A DNA stretch of 64,000 nucleotides from a virus (IMGVR_UViG_3300037843_000261:35273-99272), one strand, 5' to 3'. Positions 44,232 to 53,539 are shown, counted from the first letter of the stretch. A program made the numbers and translations. Notes: generated from the sequence alone by a model not told the origin.

Positions 44232-45283
44232 TTACTCCCGTGATGGTTCACCGGTCGGACTTCGACACCGACCAGATTATCCACGCCCGGTGGGACCGGC
44301 TATTTGAGTTCGAGTCATTGACATGGGATGCTGAATTCCTCGCCATGGGTTACCACCACCCGCATCAACCCGGAGAAATGCCGGGGTACGCCAGCGGCGT
44401 GGTTCTGGGACTAAGCACTATTTTCACCGACATTCCTAAGAAATTTCCCATCAAAGACCTTCTCACCCTTCTGCAAGAAAAAGCGCAATCCTGCTGCATG
44501 GAAGAAGTGGAGCAACGTCTCACCTTAATGGCAAGACGTTGTTCTCAGCTTGATTGTGCGGGGGATAGCCCGAACCCCACAGATGAGGAGAAGAAAACGG
44601 CGGAGTTAGCCGATAATATGATAGACCACTTGAGTCTCATCGAAGCTACCGAACGTGCCTGCGGGGAAACCACCCTCGTGGATGCACTGGCGTGGATTTG
44701 CGTCTGGGAGAGCGAGCGGGCTATCCGGCAAGCATTCGATAGCTGCCGTGCATCAGGCAACACTGTAGTCAACTTCGAGACGGCAACGTGGGAGACCTGC
44801 TTTAAGGTATGCATCAAGGCGGTAATGGAAGAGTGGGACAAACGACACCCCAAGAAGAGATGGGGACCGAATGCAACACAGGAAACCCCGGAGGAGCGGC
44901 TTACCCGTCTGGAGGGCAAGGTACACGAGTTGGAAAAGGTCCACCCGGATTTGAATGCTTTGGCATCCAAGGTGGACAAGAGCAGTGCCGAAATGGGTCG
45001 TCTCCGGGTCCTCGTTGGCGAGAAGTTGCCGGGTTTGGAGGATATCAGGGACCAATGCCGCCACGCACACGCTGTAGGTAAAGAAGAAGTGACGGGAGTA
45101 AGACGGCTCGCTGACGCCTGTGCCACAAGGCTGGAATTAAATCACGTAAGAGACAAGATAACTTCCGTACTCAAAGAGTTGGGATGGACCATCGCATGGG
45201 ACGAGGATGGACAACCAATATGGAACGGAAGTAGAGAGAGGCATAATGGACCGGTCGATTCAAAAATTATTGGGTATAGCTGA
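44225..45283 (+). CDS. Hypothetical protein with C-terminal coiled coil
   Basis: A 352-residue protein starting MKLTPVMVHRSDFDTDQIIH. The first 210 residues are helical with scattered Cys, including WICVWESERAIRQAFDSC. Residues about 225-300 form a coiled coil (RLTRLEGKVHELEKVHPDL). The end overlaps the next gene by 38 bases. No family is recognised. Confidence 0.68.
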   Translation: MKLTPVMVHRSDFDTDQIIHARWDRLFEFESLTWDAEFLAMGYHHPHQPGEMPGYASGVVLGLSTIFTDIPKKFPIKDLLTLLQEKAQSCCMEEVEQRLTLMARRCSQLDCAGDSPNPTDEEKKTAELADNMIDHLSLIEATERACGETTLVDALAWICVWESERAIRQAFDSCRASGNTVVNFETATWETCFKVCIKAVMEEWDKRHPKKRWGPNATQETPEERLTRLEGKVHELEKVHPDLNALASKVDKSSAEMGRLRVLVGEKLPGLEDIRDQCRHAHAVGKEEVTGVRRLADACATRLELNHVRDKITSVLKELGWTIAWDEDGQPIWNGSRERHNGPVDSKIIGYS

Positions 45284-46760
45284 TGATGCCAAGCGCATCT
45301 ATCGTTTCATCGAAGGTGATGTGCAGAAAGAAGAGTACCAGTACTGCCAGATGTTGGACCAACTGGTATTTGGCGACAAGGGCTACGTGGATACCCTCGG
45401 ACAGACGTGGGAGATGATTCACGACCCTCGTTTCCAGAAGATTGAGAACCTGTTCCTCACCGAGCGCAAAGCAGTATTCGGCGGCAACGCCAGCATTGGA
45501 CGCCAGTACATGACAGCGGATGGTATCTTCGTATCCATCACCACGGCGGACTTGGAAGAATACACGGAAATCCTTGGGGAAGGCCGGTATTTCCATACCA
45601 TCATTGCCCACCCCAACGAAACCTGCCCCGTGCGTCTATGGAATTTCCGGCTCTACCCGGATATGCTCGCCGCCAACAAGTGGGAAGTCCCGAAGCCCGA
45701 ACCAGACCTGAAATGCACCTGTAGCGAGAAACAAGAGGGTCTGGTCATCAACGCCGACTCTCAATTGGTAGCATGGGTCAAGGACCCCCGGCAGCTTAAA
45801 GATGCCTCCGACGACTTCCTGTGGGCGTTCATTAGACGGGAATGCCCCAACTACTTCTCACAGGGAGGCAGCCCCAATCCATTGGCAAGACGGTTATTCG
45901 ACTTGTTCCGGGCGGACCTCTTGGGGCTTATCGCCGACTACACACCCACGCCATTAGTGGACGCCTTCATCGAACTCGAAACCGGGGATATAACCACCGG
46001 GGCTACAGAGGATGAAAAACCCAAGGTCTTCCTCGAAGCCGACATCTTGGAGAAGGCGCTGACTTACCGGGCAACCATGCGAGCCACGGCGGCAAAGATT
46101 TTGAAGCAGGTGGGAATCGTGGCACAACTGCGGTCACTACCTGACCCCCGGCTCACCGATTTTGAACGGGACCACATGCTCCGCATGGTCTATCAGTCTG
46201 ACTGGCCTGACGAGAAGGTCCCTCTGGTCATGAATTTGATGACCTATTTAAGCGGCGTAACAAGAAGGCCCTATGAGGACCGGTTAAGGGAACAACTTGC
46301 TCGTGCCTCCGAGGATGCGCTCGAAGACTGCCGGGACCTGCAATCCGGCAAGCTCGAACCTATCAATCAAGAAACCGAACCGGCTGTGGAAACCGACCTT
46401 GACCCCCACGCCGCTGTATTGGAGTCCATCCTCCGCAACCCCATCAAGGCGGAACTGTTTCTTATTTGGGTAGGGGCGGAAGAACGGGGAGAGAATGGTA
46501 AGACCGAGGAAGAGAAACTCAACATGCGCCGGTTGAACTCCATCCTCACTCCCATGTTCACGGACCCGGAGTTCGAGTTGGACGAAAAGAAGTACTGGGA
46601 ATACATGGACCAAGCCAACCGGCTCGGCTACTATGGTAAACCCACTGTGCAGGTTGTCAAGGAGACGGTCCTCGGCGGCGGCAAACCCGGTGACCCTTGT
46701 CTCCTCAAGGAAGTCTACGAGCAAAAGAAGAAAGACGAACCCACCGAGGAGGCAAAATGA
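45246..46760 (+). CDS. Large hypothetical protein
   Basis: A 504-residue protein starting MDRSIQKLLGIADDAKRIYR. Mixed alpha/beta in the first 200 residues, with a CTCSEKQEG Cys pair, then mostly helical, ending with a Lys/Glu tail. The Gly-rich VVKETVLGGGKPGDPC comes near the end. Its stop overlaps the next ATG. It is one of the larger unknown proteins of the window; no motif identifies it. Confidence 0.7.
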   Translation: MDRSIQKLLGIADDAKRIYRFIEGDVQKEEYQYCQMLDQLVFGDKGYVDTLGQTWEMIHDPRFQKIENLFLTERKAVFGGNASIGRQYMTADGIFVSITTADLEEYTEILGEGRYFHTIIAHPNETCPVRLWNFRLYPDMLAANKWEVPKPEPDLKCTCSEKQEGLVINADSQLVAWVKDPRQLKDASDDFLWAFIRRECPNYFSQGGSPNPLARRLFDLFRADLLGLIADYTPTPLVDAFIELETGDITTGATEDEKPKVFLEADILEKALTYRATMRATAAKILKQVGIVAQLRSLPDPRLTDFERDHMLRMVYQSDWPDEKVPLVMNLMTYLSGVTRRPYEDRLREQLARASEDALEDCRDLQSGKLEPINQETEPAVETDLDPHAAVLESILRNPIKAELFLIWVGAEERGENGKTEEEKLNMRRLNSILTPMFTDPEFELDEKKYWEYMDQANRLGYYGKPTVQVVKETVLGGGKPGDPCLLKEVYEQKKKDEPTEEAK

Positions 46761-47023
46761 GGGAAGTAGGTATACGGGTAGGAGCAATTTGCAGTGGTGA
46801 TGAAAAGACCAAAATCCTGAAATTTTTCGGGTACGGCGTGTACGAGGGAGACTTCGTTCCCCCAGCCGGGGCCGGGGGTTTTGCTCAGATGTGCCACGAG
46901 GCCGAAGTCACCAACCCCCGCATCAAGCTAGACAATGGAAACACCGTGTGGGGCGGCGAATGCTGGTGGGGACCGGAAGAGCAAATCAAGAAGAAGGTCG
47001 ATGCCTGCATTGCCGCTGGATAG
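46757..47023 (+). CDS. Hypothetical protein ending at an in-frame amber
   Basis: An 88-residue protein starting MREVGIRVGAICSGDEKTKI, with an aromatic Gly-rich middle (NTVWGGECWWGPEEQ). It stops at TAG (47021-47023), but the same frame continues for 22 codons as a typical Lys-rich tail (KIEEVGIKKLRTAEKKAKKA) to TAA at 47090-47092, which overlaps the next ATG. This looks like a nonsense mutation or a read-through site. Confidence 0.6.
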   Translation: MREVGIRVGAICSGDEKTKILKFFGYGVYEGDFVPPAGAGGFAQMCHEAEVTNPRIKLDNGNTVWGGECWWGPEEQIKKKVDACIAAG

Positions 47024-47091
47024 AAAATTGAGGAAGTCGGCATTAAGAAGCTGCGGACCGCCGAGAAGAAAGCAAAGAAAGCGAGAAAATA

Positions 47092-47457
47092 ATGGCAATC
47101 GTTCAGTACGAGCATCACGGAGTAAAGGTGTTTGTGGAAGACCGGCTCAAGGGAACGCACCGGGGCAACTGTCTGTGCTTCAAGTGCGCCTCCTTCAAGC
47201 CGGGGACCCCGGAAAACTGCCCCAAGGAGCAGGAGCTTTATGAATACTGTGTCAAGCATGGCATGACCACGCCGGTCTATGAGTGCCCGGTGTTCGTGGA
47301 AATCAAGCCGGAAATAAAGAGGGTGGAAAAATTCCCGGATTGTCAGTATTGTCAAATGGGTGTGGAACACACCCACAGCAAGACCACCAAATCATCGGCG
47401 GTTGCAACCCAGCCGCTCATCAACGTAAAGGCCACTGCTTACAAAGAGCAGAGCTAG
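47092..47457 (+). CDS. Zinc-motif hypothetical protein
   Basis: A 121-residue protein starting MAIVQYEHHGVKVFVEDRLK. It has CLCFKCASF, CPKEQELYEYC and CQYCQMG, enough ligands for two zinc sites. Similar small Cys-rich proteins accompany phage early genes. The end overlaps the convergent gene. Confidence 0.65.
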   Translation: MAIVQYEHHGVKVFVEDRLKGTHRGNCLCFKCASFKPGTPENCPKEQELYEYCVKHGMTTPVYECPVFVEIKPEIKRVEKFPDCQYCQMGVEHTHSKTTKSSAVATQPLINVKATAYKEQS

Positions 47458-47703
47458 GAGACCACCCTGGCGATTGTAGCCGCTCCCGAGGGAGCAGTAG
47501 TTCAAGACGGCGACGGCATGGGCGTACCCTTGACCGAGGATACGTCGTAGTTTGTTACGGACAGCCCAATGCTCATCGCAGTAGAACCAGAGTTGTCCCC
47601 AACCCTGTAGAGGAAACCAGTTTCCCTCTATGTTATAGGCGGGCTTGCCACAGATTTTTCCCTTAATAAAAAGCCCGCACTTTCTGTTCTTGGCTACAGG
47701 CAC
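47392..47703 (-). CDS. Hypothetical protein
   Basis: A 103-residue protein with a GTG start after AAAGGAGTAGCCT. N-terminal KCGLFIKGKICGKPAYN and YCDEHW suggest one zinc site. The last 20 residues overlap the convergent gene. Plausible but unproven. Confidence 0.5.
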   Translation of the reverse strand: MPVAKNRKCGLFIKGKICGKPAYNIEGNWFPLQGWGQLWFYCDEHWAVRNKLRRILGQGYAHAVAVLNYCSLGSGYNRQGGLLALLFVSSGLYVDERLGCNRR

Positions 47704-47706
47704 AGG

Positions 47707-48678
47707 CTACTCCTTTGAAGCGGGGTCACTTCTTGACCCCTCTGCCAACTGAATCACACCACCATCCAAATAAGGCTCGATAGCATGGCGTAAGTTGTAA
47801 CTGTTGTCGTCATGCACCACGAGGATGGAACTCATTCTCGGGACGATGATGCACGTCTCGTTTGCCACATCGTGAGCACAGAAAATGTTGTAGGCCATAC
47901 GGCGGGAGAACAGAACTTGATTGAGGATTTCTCCGCCCGACTTGGAACGGAACACATAGGGAATACCTTCCGCTTGGAAAGTGATGTGGTCAGAAGACGC
48001 CGGGGGAATAGTTGCCATGGTCGGCCCGCTCCCCGGCCCCCAAAAGACATAAGAGGCCCGCAGGCCGGGCATCACCTTAAGATACCTGTCCGCCCCGATA
48101 CCAAGGCTGCTGACATTATTGCTGTCCACCAGCGCCGGGGTGCTGCCCTTGGGGCTGACCCGCCATGAAAGGTTGGGGGTAAAGTTGGCGATGATTTTCA
48201 ATGACCGGATGGTGCTGAGGTCCTGATTGAACTTCTCATCCTCCGTCGTCATGTTGGCGGAAAGCTTCACCATTTTCGACCCCGGCATGAAGGGGCTACG
48301 CTTGTTGTTCTTCCACCACTCTTCCATGGTCTTGAGGTCCTGTTCGGCGCTCAAAGCTTGGTATGCCATGCCAACATACGATTGCAGGTTGAGCATCACC
48401 TGTGTGAAGAGGTTGTAGTCCAGCAGGGTTGTGAGCTTCTTGAGAACTACACTCCGGTCATAGCCGGTCGGCTCCGCCTTAACTTCTGGCCCGGCCTCCA
48501 GCCAAGAATCTCTAAAAAGCAGGTAAATAAGACCACCCCAGTTATTTGTTCGGTCAAAGGTAAGGTTAGAAAAGTGTTTTAAAAACCAATCCTTGAGGGT
48601 TTGTTCAGACTCAAATACCTCATTAACCTTCTCTGAAAAACTTACCGCTACTCGGTCATAAATTTCAGTCGATTCCAT
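47707..48678 (-). CDS. Hypothetical protein
   Basis: A 323-residue protein starting MESTEIYDRVAVSFSEKVNE. Mixed alpha/beta, with helical N-terminal 130 residues (WWKNNKRSPFMPGSK near 123) and a beta-rich C-terminal half (CIIVPRMSSILVVHDDN). No motif is recognised; it may be structural. The start overlaps the upstream HNH gene end by 14 bases, a typical homing-gene border. Confidence 0.65.
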   Translation of the reverse strand: MESTEIYDRVAVSFSEKVNEVFESEQTLKDWFLKHFSNLTFDRTNNWGGLIYLLFRDSWLEAGPEVKAEPTGYDRSVVLKKLTTLLDYNLFTQVMLNLQSYVGMAYQALSAEQDLKTMEEWWKNNKRSPFMPGSKMVKLSANMTTEDEKFNQDLSTIRSLKIIANFTPNLSWRVSPKGSTPALVDSNNVSSLGIGADRYLKVMPGLRASYVFWGPGSGPTMATIPPASSDHITFQAEGIPYVFRSKSGGEILNQVLFSRRMAYNIFCAHDVANETCIIVPRMSSILVVHDDNSYNLRHAIEPYLDGGVIQLAEGSRSDPASKE

Positions 48679-49402
48679 GGGCTTTCATCCTTTCTATAAG
48701 CCTTTCAAGCTCTTTCCGGCTGGCGTTATTTTTTAACAAGTTAGCTCTAAAACTCACCACCCAAACATTACTTTTAACATACCCGGATGAGGGGTTTTTC
48801 CTATCTAACGAGGGAGTATTTCCATCCCAACCATGTTTTTTATGGGTAAGTTTTATATCCAAGAGGGGGCAAACCTCTGGAATGATGATGTCATCTGGAG
48901 AAATGTTGAATAAAATCCCCCGCTTTTTGGCACGGCTCTTAGCTTTTTCCCACAGCCTGAATTCCGGGGTAGACTTATGTTTTTCCAACCTATATTTGTT
49001 TCGTCTTGGTGAACAAGCCTTACACCCCCCTGATTGACTACGGGGATAAAAATTGAGATTCCCTGTTGTAGCAATCAAGGTGTTTCCACAATCACATCGG
49101 CATAACCAATATTGTGCATTTTTGCTTTTATAATGTGGGGGTGCCTTGGTTCTTTCTACCACAACTAATTTTCCGAAACGTTTACTAGTCAAATCCATAC
49201 GCTGCTTTCGCCTGCATCCGCAGCTTGTAGATACCCCTTGATGGAGGACACTAGCGGACACCAGCTTTTCAGTGCCACATTTGCACCTGCATTTATAAAC
49301 TACTCCCGAGTGACTTGAACCTACGGGTTGACGTTCCCCCACCGTCCACCACCCAAATTGTTGTCCAGTTAAATCCTCACGATGGTATTTTCCGTTGTTC
49401 AT
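48665..49402 (-). CDS. HNH-type homing endonuclease
   Basis: A protein of about 245 residues starting MNNGKYHREDLTGQQFGWW. Two repeated Cys-rich modules (YKCRCKCGTEKLV...CGCRRK and WLCRCDCGNTLIA...GCKAC) resemble DNA-binding zinc repeats of phage homing enzymes. The C-terminal catalytic region has PEVCPLLDIKL, TPSLDRKNPSSGYVKSNVWV and RANLLKNN, the SLDRxxPxxGYVxxNVWV form of HNH enzymes. It sits between two unknown genes, overlapping one. Confidence 0.85.
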   Translation of the reverse strand: MNNGKYHREDLTGQQFGWWTVGERQPVGSSHSGVVYKCRCKCGTEKLVSASVLHQGVSTSCGCRRKQRMDLTSKRFGKLVVVERTKAPPHYKSKNAQYWLCRCDCGNTLIATTGNLNFYPRSQSGGCKACSPRRNKYRLEKHKSTPEFRLWEKAKSRAKKRGILFNISPDDIIIPEVCPLLDIKLTHKKHGWDGNTPSLDRKNPSSGYVKSNVWVVSFRANLLKNNASRKELERLIERMKAHGID

Positions 49403-49441
49403 TACCGTATCCCCCACTAATTAATCCAATAGTTCGGATTT

Positions 49442-50056
49442 TCATTCCGTGGGGTCACCACCGGGAGCATCCACCACCTCTTGTGCCAACTCATACAGCG
49501 GCTCCCGCTCTCCCGGAGGAATGATGCTATCCTCATTCATTAAGTCATAGAGAGGGTCATCAACCCATTGCGGGTGGAAACACAGCTTGAAGTTGAACCA
49601 CTTGAGCTTCAACCAATCCAGAGCCTTGAAGAACTTCTCCCTCCGTTGTAGCCAGCGGGAAATGGGCGGTGCCGGGCGGATAATGACCGGTATGGAAGTT
49701 CCAATTACGTTTTTGTAAACAACGCTCTGAATTTCGGATAAGCGGCCATTTACGATGAATGGTTCCTTACCTCTCCCGTCAGTACCAACTAACATCTGAG
49801 GAGGGCGGTCTAAAAGCTCCGCTTGCCGGGCAGCGGCTTGTCCCGCTCTACCGGGGAGAGTGGCTTCAACCTTCCCATCCCCGCCGCAGCACTCACAGGT
49901 CTTGTAATTGTAGCAGGAGCAAGGCTGCTCACAACCGCAGCGCTCCTCATCGGTGAGAGGGACTTCCCCCTCCCCTTTACAATCGGGGCACTGGTCGGTA
50001 AACCCCAAATGTTTGCTGTTCTCGTAAACTTGCAGGGAATCGTCTTGGTTACCCAT
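49442..50056 (-). CDS. DnaJ-like zinc-motif protein
   Basis: A 204-residue protein starting MGNQDDSLQVYENSKHLGFT. CPDCKGEGEVP, CGCEQPCSCYNYKTC and CCGGDGKV form a DnaJ-type CxxCxGxG zinc array (about 23-64). A Pro/Arg-rich middle and helical end follow. It may bind unfolded protein or nucleic acid. Coupled to the upstream gene by an eight-base overlap. Confidence 0.66.
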   Translation of the reverse strand: MGNQDDSLQVYENSKHLGFTDQCPDCKGEGEVPLTDEERCGCEQPCSCYNYKTCECCGGDGKVEATLPGRAGQAAARQAELLDRPPQMLVGTDGRGKEPFIVNGRLSEIQSVVYKNVIGTSIPVIIRPAPPISRWLQRREKFFKALDWLKLKWFNFKLCFHPQWVDDPLYDLMNEDSIIPPGEREPLYELAQEVVDAPGGDPTE

Positions 50057-50513
50057 TTTTATCCTTTCCTTCCCCCATCTGAATGAACGGAAGGGGACTC
50101 AATCCCGCTTCCATGGCATGAGTGGGGAGATTATGACGCATGTATCTTTGTAGAAGGGATTCGTCGTCAACCTTGAAATGCCGGGCGACGGGCTTGAGGA
50201 AATACATCAATCGTTTCTGCCATGTGTCCAACTTGGCTTCTTTCATGAACGGATGGTCTTTCTCATCCACGATGGACTCCAAAGATTCACGAGCGTTCAT
50301 CTCGTCTTCTTCCTTGCGCCAATCCTCTTGCGTGGCGTTGCTCTTCTCTCTGATGCAGAACTCATGCCCGTGAATAACCAGGCACCCCGGATTGCAAGCC
50401 AACTTGACCATCTCGAAGAAGAGGTCTGTATTTTCCTTTGTTGTGAGGACACGTCCGGTCCTGTCTATCTCCATAATCTTGTCGATGAACATCTGCTGGG
50501 CACTGTTACTCAT
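50049..50513 (-). CDS. Hypothetical helical protein
   Basis: A 154-residue helical protein starting MSNSAQQMFIDKIMEIDRTG. It has CNPGCLVIHGHEFC and a basic end. It overlaps both neighbours by eight bases. No family is recognised. Confidence 0.63.
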   Translation of the reverse strand: MSNSAQQMFIDKIMEIDRTGRVLTTKENTDLFFEMVKLACNPGCLVIHGHEFCIREKSNATQEDWRKEEDEMNARESLESIVDEKDHPFMKEAKLDTWQKRLMYFLKPVARHFKVDDESLLQRYMRHNLPTHAMEAGLSPLPFIQMGEGKDKNG

Positions 50514-50697
50514 CTTTTATCTCCAGAACGTGTTTCAACAGACTAGCCTCCATACGCTGGATAGATTGCTGGATTTCCCGATAGGTGCTGGGATTAGCCC
50601 AATCCTTGGGGTCCTGCAATAGCCGGACAAGGTGCCGCTTGGCGGGACCCAAGTCTCCGAGAATGAACTCAGCTTGCGCAAGGGTGATTGTCGCCAT
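50506..50697 (-). CDS. Hypothetical small helical protein
   Basis: A 63-residue protein starting MATITLAQAEFILGDLGPAK, two amphipathic helices with a tetratricopeptide-like spacing. It overlaps neighbours on both sides. Function unknown. Confidence 0.6.
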   Translation of the reverse strand: MATITLAQAEFILGDLGPAKRHLVRLLQDPKDWANPSTYREIQQSIQRMEASLLKHVLEIKDE

Positions 50698-51349
50698 GTT
50701 GACCCTTCATGGGATACTTGTAGATGGCATCCCGGATTTCGTCGGCGAGGCGGGCGAACTGACGTAGGAAATAACCTCCGTCCCTACCTTCCAGAACGGC
50801 CTGCCCGCCATATGAGCAGCCGTCCAGAGCTTCCTGATAAAGGTCTTTGAGGCAATCCCTGCCGTTATGGGGACGAAGCCGCTGACCGTATTTTTTCTCC
50901 CCCCACACGATACGAGCCTCATGGTCCTCGGCGACCCGCTTGAGGTGCATCTCAGTCATCACCCGCTGTACATACCGGCCCACGTCTTCTTCATTGGGTG
51001 GGGCGGTGGGCATGGGTTCGGCGAGCGTGGGGTCCAGTTTTTCAGGGAGAGTAACTACGTTCTTGCCATGAAGGTCACCACCCTCCTGATATCGAACATA
51101 AGTCGGCGGCTGGTATCTAAGGTGTGAACGAATATTCCGGTCGCCTTGAGGGATATTGGAGATGGTCTCATATTTTCTCCCCGGTCCCACCTCTATCATT
51201 CCACCATGCTCATTGATGATGGGGATGACTTCCCAATCCGGCGTAATAGACTGGCTAAACGCTTCCCACGCCTCCGGCTCTCCCGGCGCTTCGATGAAAT
51301 ACTGAGTGTAGTTGTCTTGACAAAAGAACGTGCGGTACCCTTTGCTCAT
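50669..51349 (-). CDS. Hypothetical protein
   Basis: A 226-residue protein starting MSKGYRTFFCQDNYTQYFIE. The N-terminal domain is beta-rich. Residues about 140-215 (IVWGEKKYGQRLRPHNGRDC, then LKDLYQEALDGCSYGGQAVL) resemble the helical repeat found in phage MazG-like and dATP hydrolase-related proteins, but the acidic metal motif is incomplete. First gene of a minus-strand operon with an AAAAATTTGAGTAATAAG element upstream (about 51,370). Confidence 0.6.
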   Translation of the reverse strand: MSKGYRTFFCQDNYTQYFIEAPGEPEAWEAFSQSITPDWEVIPIINEHGGMIEVGPGRKYETISNIPQGDRNIRSHLRYQPPTYVRYQEGGDLHGKNVVTLPEKLDPTLAEPMPTAPPNEEDVGRYVQRVMTEMHLKRVAEDHEARIVWGEKKYGQRLRPHNGRDCLKDLYQEALDGCSYGGQAVLEGRDGGYFLRQFARLADEIRDAIYKYPMKGQHGDNHPCAS

Positions 51350-51452
51350 CTGCCCTCCTCATCCTCTTATTACTCAAATTTTTGAGCTTTCTAGAGTAAC
51401 AAATGACAATGACCGAATAACTTAACTTTCTATTTCTTATGTAGGGGGAGCT

Positions 51453-52166
51453 ATGTTCACCGTTTACAAAATCACTTGCCTTGAGAATGGAAAATTGTAC
51501 ATCGGCTACACAAAACTTTCCTTGAAGGAACGATGGTGGAATCATATAAAGTATACAAACCGTGGGGCAACCACCAAACTGGCTAATGCCATAAGGAAAC
51601 ATGGCAAAGATGCCTTTAGGATTGAGCCTATTGTACGTACCCCCGACAAATCTGAAGCCATTGAGCTGGAAATCTCATTGATAGCTGAAAACCACACACG
51701 GGGAAATGGATACAACATAACACCCGGTGGTGATGGTGGTCCCACATCACGGGCACCGTTCAGTGCTGAGCGCCGTAAGCATATGAGCGAGGTTCTCAAG
51801 GGAATTCCTAAATCTCTTGAGCATCGTGCTCACCTGTGTGGACCACGGCCTTGTATAACAGGCAAAAACAACCCGTTCTACGGGAAACACCACACTGAAG
51901 AAACTTGTAAGAAAATTGGTAACCGAAAGTATGCCCGTGGCAAAAACCACCATCTGTACGGAAAACCAACCGTTACCTCATTCAAGTCTGGATTCCTTCA
52001 CCCAAGGTCAATACCGATAACGATAAACGGAAAGAATTATGGGTCTATTTCTCTTGCAGCCAAGGACCTTAACATAACACGTCCTAAACTAATGAGGCGG
52101 TTGAAATCGGGTAAGCCTATTCCACCCGTCCAGAACTCTTTAAACTCTCTAAGTATTCCAACCTAG
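51453..52166 (+). CDS. GIY-YIG homing endonuclease with NUMOD repeats
   Basis: A 237-residue protein starting MFTVYKITCLENGKLYIGYT (GIY-YIG), LKERWWNHIK, Glu in AIELEISLIAENH, then YNITPGGDGG. Residues 90-175 hold NUMOD3-like units (FSAERRKHMSEVLKG, NNPFYGKHHTEETCKKIG). The C-terminal GKNYGSISLAAKDLNITRPK is a NUMOD1-like helix-turn-helix. Its last 50 bases overlap the convergent phosphoesterase gene. Confidence 0.9.
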   Translation: MFTVYKITCLENGKLYIGYTKLSLKERWWNHIKYTNRGATTKLANAIRKHGKDAFRIEPIVRTPDKSEAIELEISLIAENHTRGNGYNITPGGDGGPTSRAPFSAERRKHMSEVLKGIPKSLEHRAHLCGPRPCITGKNNPFYGKHHTEETCKKIGNRKYARGKNHHLYGKPTVTSFKSGFLHPRSIPITINGKNYGSISLAAKDLNITRPKLMRRLKSGKPIPPVQNSLNSLSIPT

Positions 52167-52734
52167 TAGGCATCTTGGACTCCATTCTCTGTATAACTTG
52201 TTCGATAGAAACAGGGTAGAAGTTATTGCAATCAACTCCTACATCCATAGAGAGAAGGTGCGGCTCATCAGGGAGCATTCCATGAGAATGCCCATAAAGA
52301 TGATAGCTGTTATAGCAAGAATTTCTCCACGTGCGCATGGCATAGTGGCAGAGCGTAACCATCTTCTTGCTCTTGTCATCAAACCATGGCTGACCAATTT
52401 TGATTTCCTCAAGCTGGCGTATCCAGACAAAAGAGTTGTGTTTCTTCATCATCTGAACAGCAATACCGTCGTGGTTTCCCTGTATGACGTAGAAGTTGCC
52501 GTTGAGTCGTTTCTGGATTTCCACGCACTGCTCCAGTTTCATCTGGAGGTAGAGGTCCCCGAGAACGTAGACAAGGTCCCCCTTCTTAACTACAGCGTTG
52601 TGGTTGGCGATGTACGCCTCGTTCATTTCCTCCACGCTGGAGAAGGGCCGCTTCTTGGTGGTGATAAAGTACCGGTATCCCAAGTGCCAGTCGGCGGTGA
52701 CCCATAGATTCGGTTGTCCGTTAAGGATTATCAC
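52117..52734 (-). CDS. Calcineurin-like metallophosphoesterase
   Basis: A 205-residue protein with the metallophosphoesterase motifs in order: TADWHLGY (DxH), VLGDLYLQ (GD), VIQGNHDG (GNHD) and LYGHSHGM (GHxH). Such phage enzymes hydrolyse phosphodiesters or phosphomonoesters; the substrate is unknown. ATGA-coupled to the upstream membrane-protein gene. Confidence 0.85.
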   Translation of the reverse strand: MIILNGQPNLWVTADWHLGYRYFITTKKRPFSSVEEMNEAYIANHNAVVKKGDLVYVLGDLYLQMKLEQCVEIQKRLNGNFYVIQGNHDGIAVQMMKKHNSFVWIRQLEEIKIGQPWFDDKSKKMVTLCHYAMRTWRNSCYNSYHLYGHSHGMLPDEPHLLSMDVGVDCNNFYPVSIEQVIQRMESKMPTRLEYLESLKSSGRVE

Positions 52735-53054
52735 GCTATGTTCGTACCTTTCTTCGGTCTCGCATCCTCGGGCGGTGGGATAGTGGGAAGCTGCGGCATC
52801 GCATTGCCAAAAGGCGGCATCAGGAATGGACGCAGCATCTTAAACGCATCCTGTATGCACTCGCCCTGTGTCTCCACCTTAATGGTATCAGGATGAGCAT
52901 TCTTCCACGCCCGGAGGTAGATAAGCTCGGCGTGTTCAGCCGCCTGCTCGCACTGCCCGGCGTACTCGCTGTATTGGTACGTCACCATGACAAGCAAGAG
53001 AGTGAGAATTATCAAGACAGCGGAGACTACCTTCATGATTTTTTCGCTGTTCAT
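52731..53054 (-). CDS. Single-span membrane protein
   Basis: A 107-residue protein starting MNSEKIMKVVSAVLIILTLL, one N-terminal transmembrane helix (about 8-27), then a soluble domain with CEQAAEH and C at 65, and a Pro-rich end. It could be a spanin-like or envelope protein. ATGA overlaps with both neighbours. Confidence 0.65.
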   Translation of the reverse strand: MNSEKIMKVVSAVLIILTLLLVMVTYQYSEYAGQCEQAAEHAELIYLRAWKNAHPDTIKVETQGECIQDAFKMLRPFLMPPFGNAMPQLPTIPPPEDARPKKGTNIA

Positions 53055-53539
53055 GGCATTTGGCTCCTCATATCCTTTGCTATCTTATCTATTTCGTCAT
53101 AAGCAAGGTCAAGGCCGGGCACGATGACATCAGCGTGAGCGACCAGCCAAGGACTTGGATTGTCATCATCGCAGATGACAACAATCCACTTGTCCAATTC
53201 GTGAGCGTACATGATTTCCATTGCCGTGCCCCAGCTTGGCACAGGACAGTAAGTGAGGACGATATCCGACTGAGTAATGGAAATCTTATCCCGTTTGATT
53301 ACCCAAAGAGAAGCGGACTTGAGGTCAACATCATCTCGATATTGCATACGGCTGGGGACAATGATATTCACTCCGTAGTGAAGGCATTTGCTGGAGGCTT
53401 GAAGCTCCTCCGGGGCCATACCGCTGTGCCCAAAGCCCCCTGTGGCAAGTTGATAGTGCTTAATGACGGCCTTTCGCCAGCCGTAAGCTTGCTCGTCAGT
53501 TAACCCCTTAATGCCGCCCGATAGATAGATGTTTATCAA
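53051..53539 (-). CDS. Nucleoside 2-deoxyribosyltransferase-like protein
   Basis: A 162-residue protein with a TTG start (INIYLSGGIKGLTDEQAYGW) after GAAGGAGACTAT; the open frame upstream lacks a start. IYLSGGI, the WRKAVI helix, VIKRDKISITQSDIVLTYCP, and PSWGTAMEIMYAHELDKWIV with the catalytic-type Glu fit the nucleoside 2-deoxyribosyltransferase family, which exchanges bases on deoxyribonucleosides. The stop overlaps the next gene. Confidence 0.75.
   Translation of the reverse strand: MINIYLSGGIKGLTDEQAYGWRKAVIKHYQLATGGFGHSGMAPEELQASSKCLHYGVNIIVPSRMQYRDDVDLKSASLWVIKRDKISITQSDIVLTYCPVPSWGTAMEIMYAHELDKWIVVICDDDNPSPWLVAHADVIVPGLDLAYDEIDKIAKDMRSQMP

Noticed and set aside
46757-47092. Genome-wide recoding of TAG
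   Set aside because: Other genes in the window end naturally at TAG, and no tRNA with a CTA anticodon was found.
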